The position numbers and the translations under genes are program-made. Of a DNA stretch of 64,000 bases, positions 22,265-31,274 are shown one piece after another. This DNA is from Diacronema lutheri. Its lineage: Eukaryota; Haptophyta; Pavlovophyceae; Pavlovales; Pavlovaceae. The notes below the pieces were generated by a model. That model had not been told where the DNA came from. It did not search any database and saw nothing but the letters and a program-made list of their open reading frames with translations. How positions within the stretch are numbered: position 1 is the stretch's first letter; each line of letters starts with the position of its first letter. The DNA lies in assembly GCA_019448385.1 (NCBI GenBank), contig JAGTXO010000015.1, positions 1 to 64,000 of the forward strand, read 5' to 3'.

Positions 22265-23688
22265 CGGCCGCCGGAGACGAGGACGCACTCACCGCTGTTG
22301 GCAATGCGCGCGTCACGGAGACAACTTGGCGGGCCTCGCACGCAGCTGGGCCGATCGCCGCCGTAGAGATGTCTGCAGCCGTCTCCGCGATGCCGATCGT
22401 CGCATCTGTTGGCACCGCTGCCATCTGCCGCACCCGCGGCCAGGCTGCCGGCAAGGTCGGCGCGTCGGGCTCCGAGCTCGGCCACGCAGGCGATGCGGCC
22501 GACGGCGGTGACGCTGAGCCCAGCGCCGGGTCCAACGGCTCCACGTCGAGCCGGCTGTGAACGAGCATGCTCGCACCACTTGCCCACGCCAGCGCGTCGG
22601 ACTCAGGCACGTTGTAGATCTGCGCGGGCAACGCGCGTGCGTGCGGCAGGCGCGCGCGCGAGCTTTCAGGCCACGCGCGCGTGCCGCGCGGGAGGACGGG
22701 GCGGTCGCGGCTGCGCTCGACCGCCGGTCGCGGCACCGAGCGACCGTGCGCGCCGCCGCACGTTGTAGTCGTCGCACGGAAACCAAGCCTCGTTGCGGAG
22801 CACGATGGCGACAAGGTGCCCGCTCATCGGCCCCTCGCCCACGTGCACCACGCCGGCGACGGGGAGGTGGTCGCGCCCGCCGAGCAGCAGCCGCGGCGCG
22901 CACACGAGCGCGCGGTTGTTCTTGCACTGCGAGCCATTGCCGCGCGTCGTGCGCGGCGCCTCGACAGCAATGCTGGCTGGCGTGAGCACGCCCGAGTGGC
23001 CCGCGTTCGTGTGGCGATCCCGCGGCGGCCCAGCGGCGCCCCCCAGAGCGTGTGCAAGCGCGCGCGCCGCATCGCCGCCGACGCTGACGAGTACGGCGAT
23101 GCCCTCGCCGGCCTCTGAAGGCACGGCGATCTGCTCGAGCACTGGCCCGACGCGTGTGTCGGCTTCAAAGGCCGCAGCGAGCCCGGGCACTCGGCCGAGC
23201 AGCAACCGGAAGAACTCAGCGGCATCCTGCGGCGTCCTTCGCGCGCCACGGCCCGAGATGACGTCGATGACGGACACAAGACACAGCCGTGTCGGCGCCC
23301 TGGTGTCCTCGATCAGCGTGCCAAAGTCCCGAAAACGCGCCCTCTCGACGCTGTTGGCACGGCGCGAAGCGGAGCGAAGCATCGCACGGAGCATGTTCAG
23401 GGCGAAGAGCGATTGCATAAGGACGGTCGTGTAGCACGCGCTGCCCTCGTTTTTCGCGCCTGCGCCGCGCCGCGCAGCGCCGGGTGTCCGGGGTGCGCAC
23501 GCACGGTTTGCGGCGGGATGGAGGGAGGCTGGCTGGGCGCGCGCCGAGCCCGGCAAGCCGTGCAGGCGCTCACCACGCGGCACGCCGGGCACTCTCACCG
23601 GCCACATCGGGCCGTCAAACGCGTCTTCCACAGGCTGCCGACCGACGACGTAAAACTTGCTCAAGGCGCCGCGCCGTGCACGCGCCAT
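22008..23688 (-). CDS. Ubiquitin-specific protease (USP/UCH family C19)
   Basis: Four exons: 23688-23550, 23459-22762, 22619-22293 and 22115-22008, giving 423 aa. The first intron would be GC-AG; the others are GT-AG, and all phases agree. Exon 1 begins MARARRGALSKFYVV. The Cys box is NEGSACYTTVLMQSL (compare GNTCYMNSVLQ in USPs), at the start of exon 2. PQDAAEFFRLLL follows near 23220. The His box GHLVAIVLRNEAWFPCDDYN ends exon 2, and exon 3 continues with IYNVPESDALAW and MLVHSRL as the last core strand. Catalytic Cys and His are both present, so an active deubiquitinase is likely. The core is short, without obvious accessory domains. The third intron holds the homopolymer at 22230-22259, which is poly-C on the coding strand. 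It lies on the same strand as the flanking element genes, so it could be cargo or a captured host gene. Confidence 0.75.
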
Positions 23689-24933
23689 GCGCGCGCTGTT
23701 GCGGGCTGCGCAGCAGGGACGACGGGGGAATTGGCGAGCGAGGGTTGGGCGCAGATCAGCGTGGTGGCGCGGCAAGACGAGCGCGCGCCGGGCGCCTGGC
23801 GCGGAGGCGCCCCGCGCGAGGACGCGAGCCGCTTCTCGCACCGGACGGGCGCCCACGCGCAAGCCGGCTTTCGAGGGCTGGTGGATGGTGGCAGATGCCG
23901 AAACGGACACATGGAATGATGCGTCGGCGGCGCGAGCGCGGGACGATCTTGCCCGGGCAATTTTGCGCACGCTGCCAGCGCGCGTATGCGTGCGCATGCA
24001 GCGGGCGGCGCGCACGTTGCGCGTGACGGGGCGCCGAGCGGCACACCGGCGGGGACGCGCTCGCCGCTGCCGTGGCATCGTACGCTGCCTGCGTGCTGGC
24101 CCGCACGCACGTTGCCGGCGCGAGGGGACGGCGAGTGCGCCTCGGCCGAACAGGCGCGAACGTTACGCCCGAGCGCGTGGCCGGGCCCCGCCGACTGCAC
24201 GCAGCGCCGGCCCAGGCGCGCATCCGCCCGACGCGGATTTGGACGACGCATCGACCGGCACGCCGAGCGTCTGCGCCCGCCTCGCGGCCGGTCGCGCCGG
24301 CCCCTCTTCGGCCCGAGGCCGCACGTCCGCCGCGCGCCGCTTTGGCGCGCGGCGCGGCGCTCCCGGAACGCGCATGGCACACGCGCGGTGCGCGGGCACG
24401 CCCGCAACGCGCCATTCCAGCGCGAGCAGTTCGGCAAGCTTGCAGCGCGCGAGCAGCCGGGCATGTGCCGCGGAAACACAGTTCGCTGTGTGCGCCGGCC
24501 GCGACGACACGGCGTAGCGGCGCGAGGCTGGCCGCCGGGGCCACGGGCGTACTGCCGTGGCGCGACGCCATGGTATGAGCATTAAATTCATCGGGGGGTG
24601 GGGTGGGGGGGGGGGGGGGGGCGCGTTGTGCGCACTTGGCGCGCGAGTAGTGCGAGTGGCGGGCGAGCCTCGTCGCCCACGGAGCCCGCCCCCGGCTCGG
24701 CGGCGCGCCGCCTGCTCGCCGGGTCGCGCACCGCCGTCGCCGCCGCTGCGCACTTGCCCAGCTTGCCGGCAGGCGGCAGGCGGCGGCGACGGCGGCGGCT
24801 GCGGCTGCGGCTGCGGCGCGAGCGCGACGCCGGGCGGCGGCAGCGCCGACGGCACGCGCGCAGCGGCGACCCACGCGGCGGCGGGCAGCGCGCCAGCGTG
24901 AGGCCCCTGCGCGCCGGCCGCATTGGCGCCGCC

Positions 24934-24958
24934 CTGCGCGCCCTAGAAGGGCGCGCAG
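24934..24958. repeat. Perfect 11-bp hairpin with 3-nt loop
   Basis: CTGCGCGCCCT, then AGA, then AGGGCGCGCAG: arms match exactly. It lies just past the coding part of the helicase on its strand. Confidence 0.85.
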
Positions 24959-24978
24959 GTACGCGGGCCGGTCGCGCG

Positions 24979-25070
24979 GCGCGCGGTGCTGGCGAGCACC
25001 CGACGGCTGCGCGTCGGCGCGAGCGGCGCGGCGGGCGTCGCGCCGGCGGGTGCTGGCCAGCACCGCGCGC
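24979..25070. repeat. Long inverted repeat, about 23-bp arms
   Basis: The arm around GCGGTGCTGGCGAGCACCCG at about 24980-25002 is matched in reverse complement at about 25047-25070, with one mismatch. The loop of about 44 nt has its own GGCGCGA/TCGCGCC pairing. It could form a large cruciform or RNA hairpin. Confidence 0.75.
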
Positions 25071-25257
25071 CGGCGGCGCGCCCGCCGCCAGCGCGCCGCC
25101 CGCCGCCGGCGCCGCGCGCGCCGTCCGCGCCCGCCGCCACCGCGCGCCGCCGCCGCGCATTCGCGCGCGGCGGCGACGGCGGCCGCGGCGAGCGCCGCCG
25201 CCGCCGCCTCGCCACCGCTGACCGCGCGGAGCACCTCTTTGAAGACGACGCTGCGCG

Positions 25258-27590
25258 TCACGAGGTCCGGGCCGAGCGCAAAGCGGACGCGCGACGTGTG
25301 CCCGACGCGCGAAGCGGCCACGTGGAGCTGGCCGTGCGTGAAGCACGGCTCGGCGAGCCACACGCCCGCGCACCCGAGCGCTTGCCCCTGCGCCTCGTTA
25401 CGCCGGCCGCACCGGGGAACTGGCGGCGCATCCGCACAAGCGCGAACGTGCCGTCGTCGGGCGAGTGGTGGTCGACACGCGCGACGAGCACGGTGCTGTC
25501 GCGCCCGGCGGCCGCGCCGGGGCGTGCGCACTCGAGCAGCCGGCCGCCGGCGCGCACGCCGCGCACGATCAGCCGCGTGCCGCCGCACAGCCCCTCGCCG
25601 GGCGAGAGGTTGCGCGGCAGCATCACCACCATCCCGGGCTTCAGGTCGAGGACGCGGTGCGGCATCTGCGCGTGCTCGAGCGAGTCGAGGAATTCGACCG
25701 ACGCCCGCGCAATCTGCTTGCCCGCCCCGTCGTCGCGCCAGCTCGTCCGCCGACGCGCACCTCGCCGCCGCGCCCGGGAAGCGGCCGATCGCCAGCCAGT
25801 TGATCCGCGCCACGTCCGTCTGCTTGGCGCAGAGCACCGCGCGGTCGCACAGCGAGCCGTCGTCGGTCCAACACGTCGCGCCGTGGACAAAGTCGTCACG
25901 AGCTCCGTCGGGTAGGCCGAGCCCACGCGGATGGGGACGCCGCCGACGGCCTCGGGCAGCTGCACGGGATCGAGCGGGAATGCGCCGGGCATGGCCCCGG
26001 CCGCCGGCACCGCCGCGGGAACGGCGCCGTCGCCGGGGCTGCGCAGCAGCTCCGCCCACTCGCCCGCGCCGAGCGCGTCGCCCGTGTCGCGCGCCGCGCT
26101 CGAGGCGCGAACGTTCTCGACCAAGGCGTGCTGCCGATCGTGCTGCCACGGCGCCGAGTACTTGAGGCAGGAGCGCACGATCTGCGCGCGCGAGCCGCGC
26201 CGCACCACCGGCAAGCACTGGCGAAAGTCGCCGGCGAGCAGCAGCGTCTCGCCGCCGAAGCGCTCGTCGACGCCCGTCACGTCGCGCAAACACCGATCAG
26301 GCGAGTCGAGGTGGCACCGCGTCTGCATCGGCGCCTCGTCCCACACGACCAGCCGCCGCGGCGGCCAGGGAGCGCCCGCGCTCGGAGCGCGGCACGCCAT
26401 TGAACGGCTTGCCCGTCGGAGTCGGCACCGCCGGGCACCTTGAAGGTCAAGTGGAAGGTGCGGCCGTCGGGCAGCAGCGTGGCGGCGACGCCCGAGGACG
26501 CGCCCACGACGACCGCGTGCCCATCCGCGCGCACGGCGGCGATAATGGCGCGCTCGACGAACGTCTTGCCCGTTCCGCCCGGCGCGTCGCAAAGATGCAG
26601 CCGGTTGCCCACGCCGCGCAGCGCCGATTTGACGACCGCGCCGTGGAGCGCGCACTGCTGGCCGCCCTCGGCCATCGCCGCGCGCGCCGCCGCCGCGCTC
26701 GCAGCCCGCTCGGCGCGATGGTAGCCCTGCGCGCGCGCGAGCTCGCGCCCGCCCGGCCCGGCCGGCGCGCGCGCCGTGCGCAGACCGGCCACCGCCGCGA
26801 GCGCCGCCGCGCGCTCGCGCTCGTCGGGCACGTACAGCCCCGTGGAGTCGAACGTGTCGGCCCAGGCGGGCACGCCGTACGAGGCGAAGGCGTCCGAGCC
26901 GGGCTGCGGCCGCTGCTCGGCGCGCTTCAGGAGCATGACCCCGCACACGTTCCACTTGGTGCCAAACATCGAGCCCGTGAGCCCCGTGTAGACGCGGTCG
27001 AGCTGCGTGGCGATGGCGCAGACGTCCTCGTGCCGGATCTCGTCGACCGGTTCGCGCCGCGCGTCGACGAGCGGCACGACGCGCTCGGAGCCCGCCCACG
27101 TGAACGTGCGCGTCGACATGTTCAGCCGCGTGTGCGCGAGCGTGTCGTCCTCGTACTTGGGCTTGACGGCGGGCGAGAGCTTGCCGCGCACCTCCTCCTT
27201 CGAGAGGCCGCGCGTGTTGAGCAGCTCCTTCTGGCGCGCGTGCACCGTCTCGACGCGCTGATCGTCGATGGCGCGCAGGGCGCCAAAGTAGGCGTCCATC
27301 TGCGCGAGCGGCGCGCCTTCAATCGGCAGCTCCTTGTCGGTCACGCCGGCCGTGTACGCCGCCTTGTCGACGTCCGTCGGCCCGTACATGGTGCCAAAGT
27401 TGCCGTCGCCCGTGAGCTCGGGCCAGTCGACGACGCAGGGCGGCGAGACGAAGGCGAGCGCGCGGCGCGACGGCCCGTAGCTCAGCTTGTCGACCGTGCG
27501 CGCCTGCTCGCTCGGCTTGACCGGCCGCGTGCTCACGATCTCGCAGTTGACGAGCGCCGCGTCGAAGGCGCGCAGGTCGATGGCGGCCAT
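25258..27590 (-). CDS. Helitron-type Pif1 helicase with unusual N-terminal domain
   Basis: Starts at ATG 27590 (MAAIDLRAFDAALVNCEI). The N-terminal part, about 240 aa, is unrecognised; blocks such as TGLTGSMFGTKWNVCGVMLL recall single-stranded-DNA-binding domains of large DNA viruses, but only weakly. SF1 helicase motifs follow: Walker A DAPGGTGKTF near 26570, SSGVAATLLPDGRTFH, Walker B LVVWDEAPMQ near 26330, AGDFRQCLPVVRRGSRAQIV near 26220, FLDSLEHAQMPHRVLDLKPG, GGTRLIVRGV near 25570, MRRQFP, and the end motif HGQLHVAASRVG near 25310. These match the helicase half of Helitron Rep-Hel proteins better than cellular Pif1. The reading frame changes more than once, so the copy is spliced in ways I cannot resolve, or is decayed. 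No HUH Rep motif was found. The role would be DNA unwinding during element replication. Confidence 0.7.
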
Positions 27591-27802
27591 GGTCGTTGTG
27601 CGCGGGAGATCACGCTGCAGGCGGGCTCCACAGTAGGTTCGAGAAAAAAAAAAGCTGGGCCAACGGTCAGTCGAGCGCCACAAGCAATCCTCGGGAGCCG
27701 GTGGCCCAACCCAACCCAACGATCTTCGTCGCCACCCTTCGCGCGTTTTCCGTTCGCGCCCAAGCAGACAATGAGACCACAATCTCGGTGCTGCTCGGCG
27801 CG

Positions 27803-28066
27803 ATGATGGGCCTCAGCGGCTCGGTGGCGATCGTGCTCTACGTGCGCGCGCGACGTCGCGAGGTGCAGCACGGGCGCGTGGCGACGCCGCGCATCATCCA
27901 GCGCCAGCTCGAGCTGCAGCTGCCGTGGGGCCGGCCGGACGAGGCATCCGTCGCCTCGCGTGCCGAAACGCCGGGCGTCGAGGCCGCGTCGCGCTCGGTG
28001 CGCGACGCGGCGCCCGAGCCGGACCCGGACGAGGGCTACGTGCGCGTGGCGAGCGCGGCGTTCTGA
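27803..28066 (+). CDS. Small single-pass membrane protein (hypothetical)
   Basis: The open frame reaches TGA at 28064-28066. The first in-frame ATG pair at 27803/27806 gives about 87 aa, but the hydrophobic segment (ISVLLGAMMGLSGSVAIVLY) begins before it, so the true start probably lies in an upstream exon. An AG just before 27768 is a candidate acceptor. The segment is followed by a basic stop-transfer sequence (VRARRR) and a soluble acidic tail ending YVRVASAAF. It is divergent from the helicase gene and may be the first host gene right of the element block. No family recognised. Confidence 0.4.
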   Translation: MMGLSGSVAIVLYVRARRREVQHGRVATPRIIQRQLELQLPWGRPDEASVASRAETPGVEAASRSVRDAAPEPDPDEGYVRVASAAF

Positions 28067-28149
28067 GGCGCGCACGACGTCGCCCAGCCAGAGCAGCCCG
28101 GGGCGGGGCGAGTCCGGCTGCGCGGAGGTCCGGCTCGAGCGGGCGGGCG

Positions 28150-28495
28150 CCATGCTCTGAGGCGCCGCCGCTTTCTAAAAGGGTGTAGGGTGTAGGGTGT
28201 AGGATGCAAAACAAGCCCTCCCCACATTTGGGCCCGACGTCATTCCTTCTTCGAAGCCGTGACGTTACTCACATACGAGTACTTTTACTTAGTGTAGGAT
28301 GTATCTATTCTCTAAGTATTTGCATAGTGTAGGGTGTAGGATAAGTACGGTTACGAAAGTCCTACAGGGAGTGAAGGAATGACGCTGTGACGAAAGAAGG
28401 AATGACGTCGGGCCCAGATGTGGGGAGGGCTTGTTTTGCATCCTACACCCTACACCCTACACCCTTTTGAAAAGCGGCGGCGCCTCAGAGCATGG
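28150..28495. mobile_element. MITE-like element, copy 1
   Basis: A 346-bp unit with terminal inverted repeats of about 101 bp (28150-28251 and 28395-28495). From the outside in, the termini read a GGCGCCGCCGCTTTCT block, three GGGTGTA-type heptamers, then GCAAAACAAGCCCTCCCCAC and GGGCCCGACGTCATTCCTTC. The interior is AT-richer than anything near it and has a further GTGTAGG pair. No coding capacity. No clear target-site duplication, perhaps because the copy sits in a larger palindrome. Confidence 0.75.
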
Positions 28496-28700
28496 CGGCT
28501 CGACAGCATGGCGCCTATACAGCATGGCGTCGTCCAGCGTCACGCCGCGTCGTGGTCCTGCCGCTCCTCCGTGGCGCACGGATGGCGCTCCTCCGTGACG
28601 CAGCCGAACGACGTCGCGGCGTCACGGCCCGGGCGCAGTCGCCATCCTGGACGCCACGCTGGACGACGCCATGCTGTCGAGGCGCCATGCTGTCGAGCCG

Positions 28701-29033
28701 CCATGCTCCGAGGCGCCGCCGCTTTCTAAAAGGGTGTAGGGTGTAGGGTGTAGGATGCAAAACAAGCCCTCCCCACATTTGGGCCCGACGTCATTCCTTC
28801 TTTCGTCACAGCGTCATTCCTTCTCCCCCCTATGGGACTTTCATAACCGTACTTATCCTACACCCTACACTATGCAAATACCTAGAGAATAGATACATAC
28901 TACACTAAGTAAAGGTACTCGTATGTGAGTAACGTCACGGCTTCGAAGAAGGAATGACGTCGGGCCCAAATGTGGGGAGGGCTTGTTTTGCATCCTACAC
29001 CCTACACCCTACACCCTTTTAGAAAGCGGCGCC
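28701..29033. mobile_element. MITE-like element, copy 2, inverted relative to copy 1
   Basis: It has the same termini and, read in reverse complement, the same interior as copy 1 with only scattered differences (for example, ACTTTTAC versus ACCTTTAC after TACGAGT). The high similarity suggests recent duplication or gene conversion between the arms. Confidence 0.75.
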
Positions 29034-29448
29034 GAAGGTGGGAGGATGCCACCCGTATGCGCGCGTTTGAACGTGCGCGGACGGCCGTTGGCTTCGCGCC
29101 CTTTCGCCCATGGTTTGCGCGCCAACGGACCAGTCCTCCGCGGGCGCCGCGCATCGTCTCAGGGGCGGTCGGTGTGGTACGCCGCGCGCATCGTCAGCGC
29201 CGCGGCGTCGAGCTCGGCGAGCGAGGGCGCGTACGTGACGCCGCTCAGCACCTCGTCCGCGCCCGCCCTCGTCGCGCTCGCCGCCTCCGCAGTGCGCGCA
29301 GGCGGCTTCGTGACGGCACGCGAGGCCACGCCGCGCGCCGCAGGTGCCTTCGCGCGCTGCATCGTCTGTCTGCCGGTCCGACGCGCTCTGCTCTCAACGA
29401 ACGGACGGCACGCCCGACGAGATCTCGTCGCGTGCACGCTCGCACAGC

Positions 29449-30281
29449 ATGTACCCCCAGAACGTCTCCGAGCTGCTGCCCGACGAGATCTTCGGCGACG
29501 AGCTGCTCGTCGACCGGCACTACCGCGTGCGCATCCTTCAGCGCGTCGCCCGCCGCCGCGATGCGGCCGAGGCCAACTTTTGGCTCGACGGCGGGCCCGC
29601 CGACTCGGTCGTCGGCGCGTGCATGTGCGGCCGAATCTACGCGCTCAAGTGCATGGGCCGGCTCGTCCGCGGCGCCCGGATCCTCGCGCTGCTGCGCAAA
29701 AATGTGGCGCTCGCCATGTGCCGCGCACACCTCATGGGCCACATGCTCCAGCGCATCGTCGGCGACAGCGGCGTCGCGCGGCTGCTGCAGCTGGTTGCAG
29801 CTCGTTCGCGAGGATCACGACACGCTCAACGCCGAGCACCAGGCCTTGGAAGCACAGCATGACACCGGCCAAGTCATGCGACGGCATGTGCGCGCGCGCC
29901 GACGCGCTCTCCAAGGACCTCGCACGGGCGCACGAGCACGCTCACAAGCTCGATGGCTATCTGGTGTGGTGCAGCGAGCGCCTCGGTGAGAGTGACTCTT
30001 TCAACGGAGCGCTCGAGAACCTGAACACGCGGTGCAGCATGAGATGTGCTGGCTCCACGCCGAGATGTCGTCGCTCGTTGCGAGTTCGCCCGAGGCTTAC
30101 GCGAACGACAGCGAGGCCACCGACTTCAAGGACCACGGCGTGTGCGTCGAGTTCGATGTCTTCAACCGCGACGGGGTCGAGGGCGCGCCCGTGCCCGCGA
30201 CCGCGCCCACGAAGGCAGAGCCGGGCATCGAGTCCGAGTGCATCGCGCCCGCACAGGCAGAGCCGGGCAGCGAGTCCGAAG

Positions 30282-30314
<33 letters not shown>

Positions 30315-30360
30315 GGCAGAGCCGCGCACCGAGCCCAAGTGAGCCAACGTGCCGCCGAAC
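29449..30360 (+). pseudogene. Decayed coding sequence, unrecognised protein
   Basis: From ATG 29449 the sequence MYPQNVSELLPDEIFGDELL is followed by protein-like text (RILQRVARRRDAAEANFWLD, MCGRIYALKCMGRLVRG). Related-looking sequence then continues through other frames (REDHDTLNAEHQALEAQHD, ADALSKDLARAHEHAHKLDG, then an acidic DFKDHGVCVEFDVFN and a Pro/Glu/Ser-rich repeat). The later part looks coiled-coil-like. No single frame stays open across it and no splice sites explain the changes, so it appears broken. It lies beside the palindrome. Its family is unknown, and a mobile-element or viral origin is as possible as a host one. Confidence 0.4.
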
Positions 30361-31001
30361 TCGCCCAAGCTCTCGTCGGTCGACAGTCAGGCCACCGAGT
30401 ACAAGACCTCCTACGCGAACTCACGTGCTCGCCACCTGCAACGCCTCGAGTTTACGCACGCGTTCGAGTCTGTGCAGGCCGAGGTCGCTTAGCCAAAGCG
30501 CGCCAAGGTTCCGGCCACCGGCGCATCCAGCCGCTGGCTGCGCAACACGGCGGTGCGCAACACCCGCAGCTCGGCCAACGGCAAGTAGCGCGCCGGCGCA
30601 GCGCACGGTATGCCGCGGCGAGCTCAGTCGCGAAGAGTGTCCGACTGGCCGCGCCCTCCACGGGGTGCACGCGCACTCGGCGCGGTCCGGTCAGTCAGGG
30701 GGCCTCAGCTTGCGCGATGCCAGTTGCGAGCCCCCCCGGAATCCGCCATTCTATTCTACTAGGCGTAAATCACCCAAGCCCTTCCGGTCGCCCGCATTCC
30801 GGGGTCGGACCCTCCGTCGGCCCGGCTCGGGCCCTCCGTCCGCCGCGCCCGCTCGACCCCGAATTCTACTCCAAATCGGCCGGTCAGGAGGGTGTCTCGG
30901 TCCTAGGCTCGTCATAAGCCTCGCCCCGACCCCTCGAGCGCTCATTGGCTGGCTTTTAACCCTTGATTGTACGACCCGGGTCGTACTCTCAGCCTTACAC
31001 T
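30361..31001. other. Non-coding stretch with a perfect palindrome
   Basis: No supported gene. It has short AT-rich motifs near 30765 and 30865 (ccattctattctact, gaattctactccaa), and a perfect 18-bp palindrome at 30969-30986. Confidence 0.5.
30969..30986. repeat. Perfect 18-bp palindrome
   Basis: GTACGACCCGGGTCGTAC reads the same on both strands. It lies 15 bp from the TATA-bearing repeat, so it may be a dimeric-factor binding site. Confidence 0.8.
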
Positions 31002-31033
31002 GGCCGGACCAGCCCGGACCGCGCCGTATATAG
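31002..31033 (-). promoter_or_regulatory. TATA-bearing repeated element, copy A
   Basis: On the minus strand it reads CTATATACGGCGCGG followed by TCCGGGCTGGTCCGGCCA. The same block occurs on the plus strand at 49352-49384. Shared TATA box plus GC block suggests a core promoter, possibly of a small RNA gene, but no transcript could be identified. Confidence 0.4.
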
Positions 31034-31274
31034 GCGAGTCGCGGACACCAGGCGACGTGTTCGGCCCATGCTGCATGCGTGCTCGACGATGAATGGGGCC
31101 GCGGTCTTGAAGAAGTCGTGCGGAGAGACGATGGCGTCGCCGGTGCGCATCGTTTGTGGGCTCTTGGCAACAAAATATTGGGCTCGGCCGCTCGGCGGGT
31201 GGCCGCGGACTCAAAGGTGTTCTTGCGGCGTCGGGCGCGACGGGCACGCTGCGCGTCCAGGTCGGGCGGGCGCG

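Larger units (their letters stand above)
23689..25250. other. GC-rich interval between USP and helicase, with hairpins and a poly-G run
   Basis: No domain was recognised on either strand. The interval includes a long run of G at 24601-24620 (poly-C on the minus strand, the orientation of intron tracts in minus-strand genes) and two strong inverted repeats near 24.93-25.07 kb. It may hold the 3' end of the helicase gene. Confidence 0.4.
28150..29033. repeat. 884-bp palindrome of nested inverted repeats
   Basis: The inversion extends beyond the MITE units: 28491-28540 (catggcggctcgacagcatg and onward) is matched in reverse complement at 28656-28705. The arms are therefore about 28150-28540 and 28656-29033 around a unique spacer of about 115 bp. 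Confidence 0.8.

Noticed and set aside
396-27590. Polinton or other capsid-bearing element
   Set aside because: A cysteine protease alone is not enough. No capsid, packaging ATPase, type B polymerase or retroviral-type integrase motif was seen in the window.
28181-28205. True internal telomere or chromosome end
   Set aside because: Only three heptamers per terminus, in inverted pairs inside a transposon-like unit, with genes on both sides.
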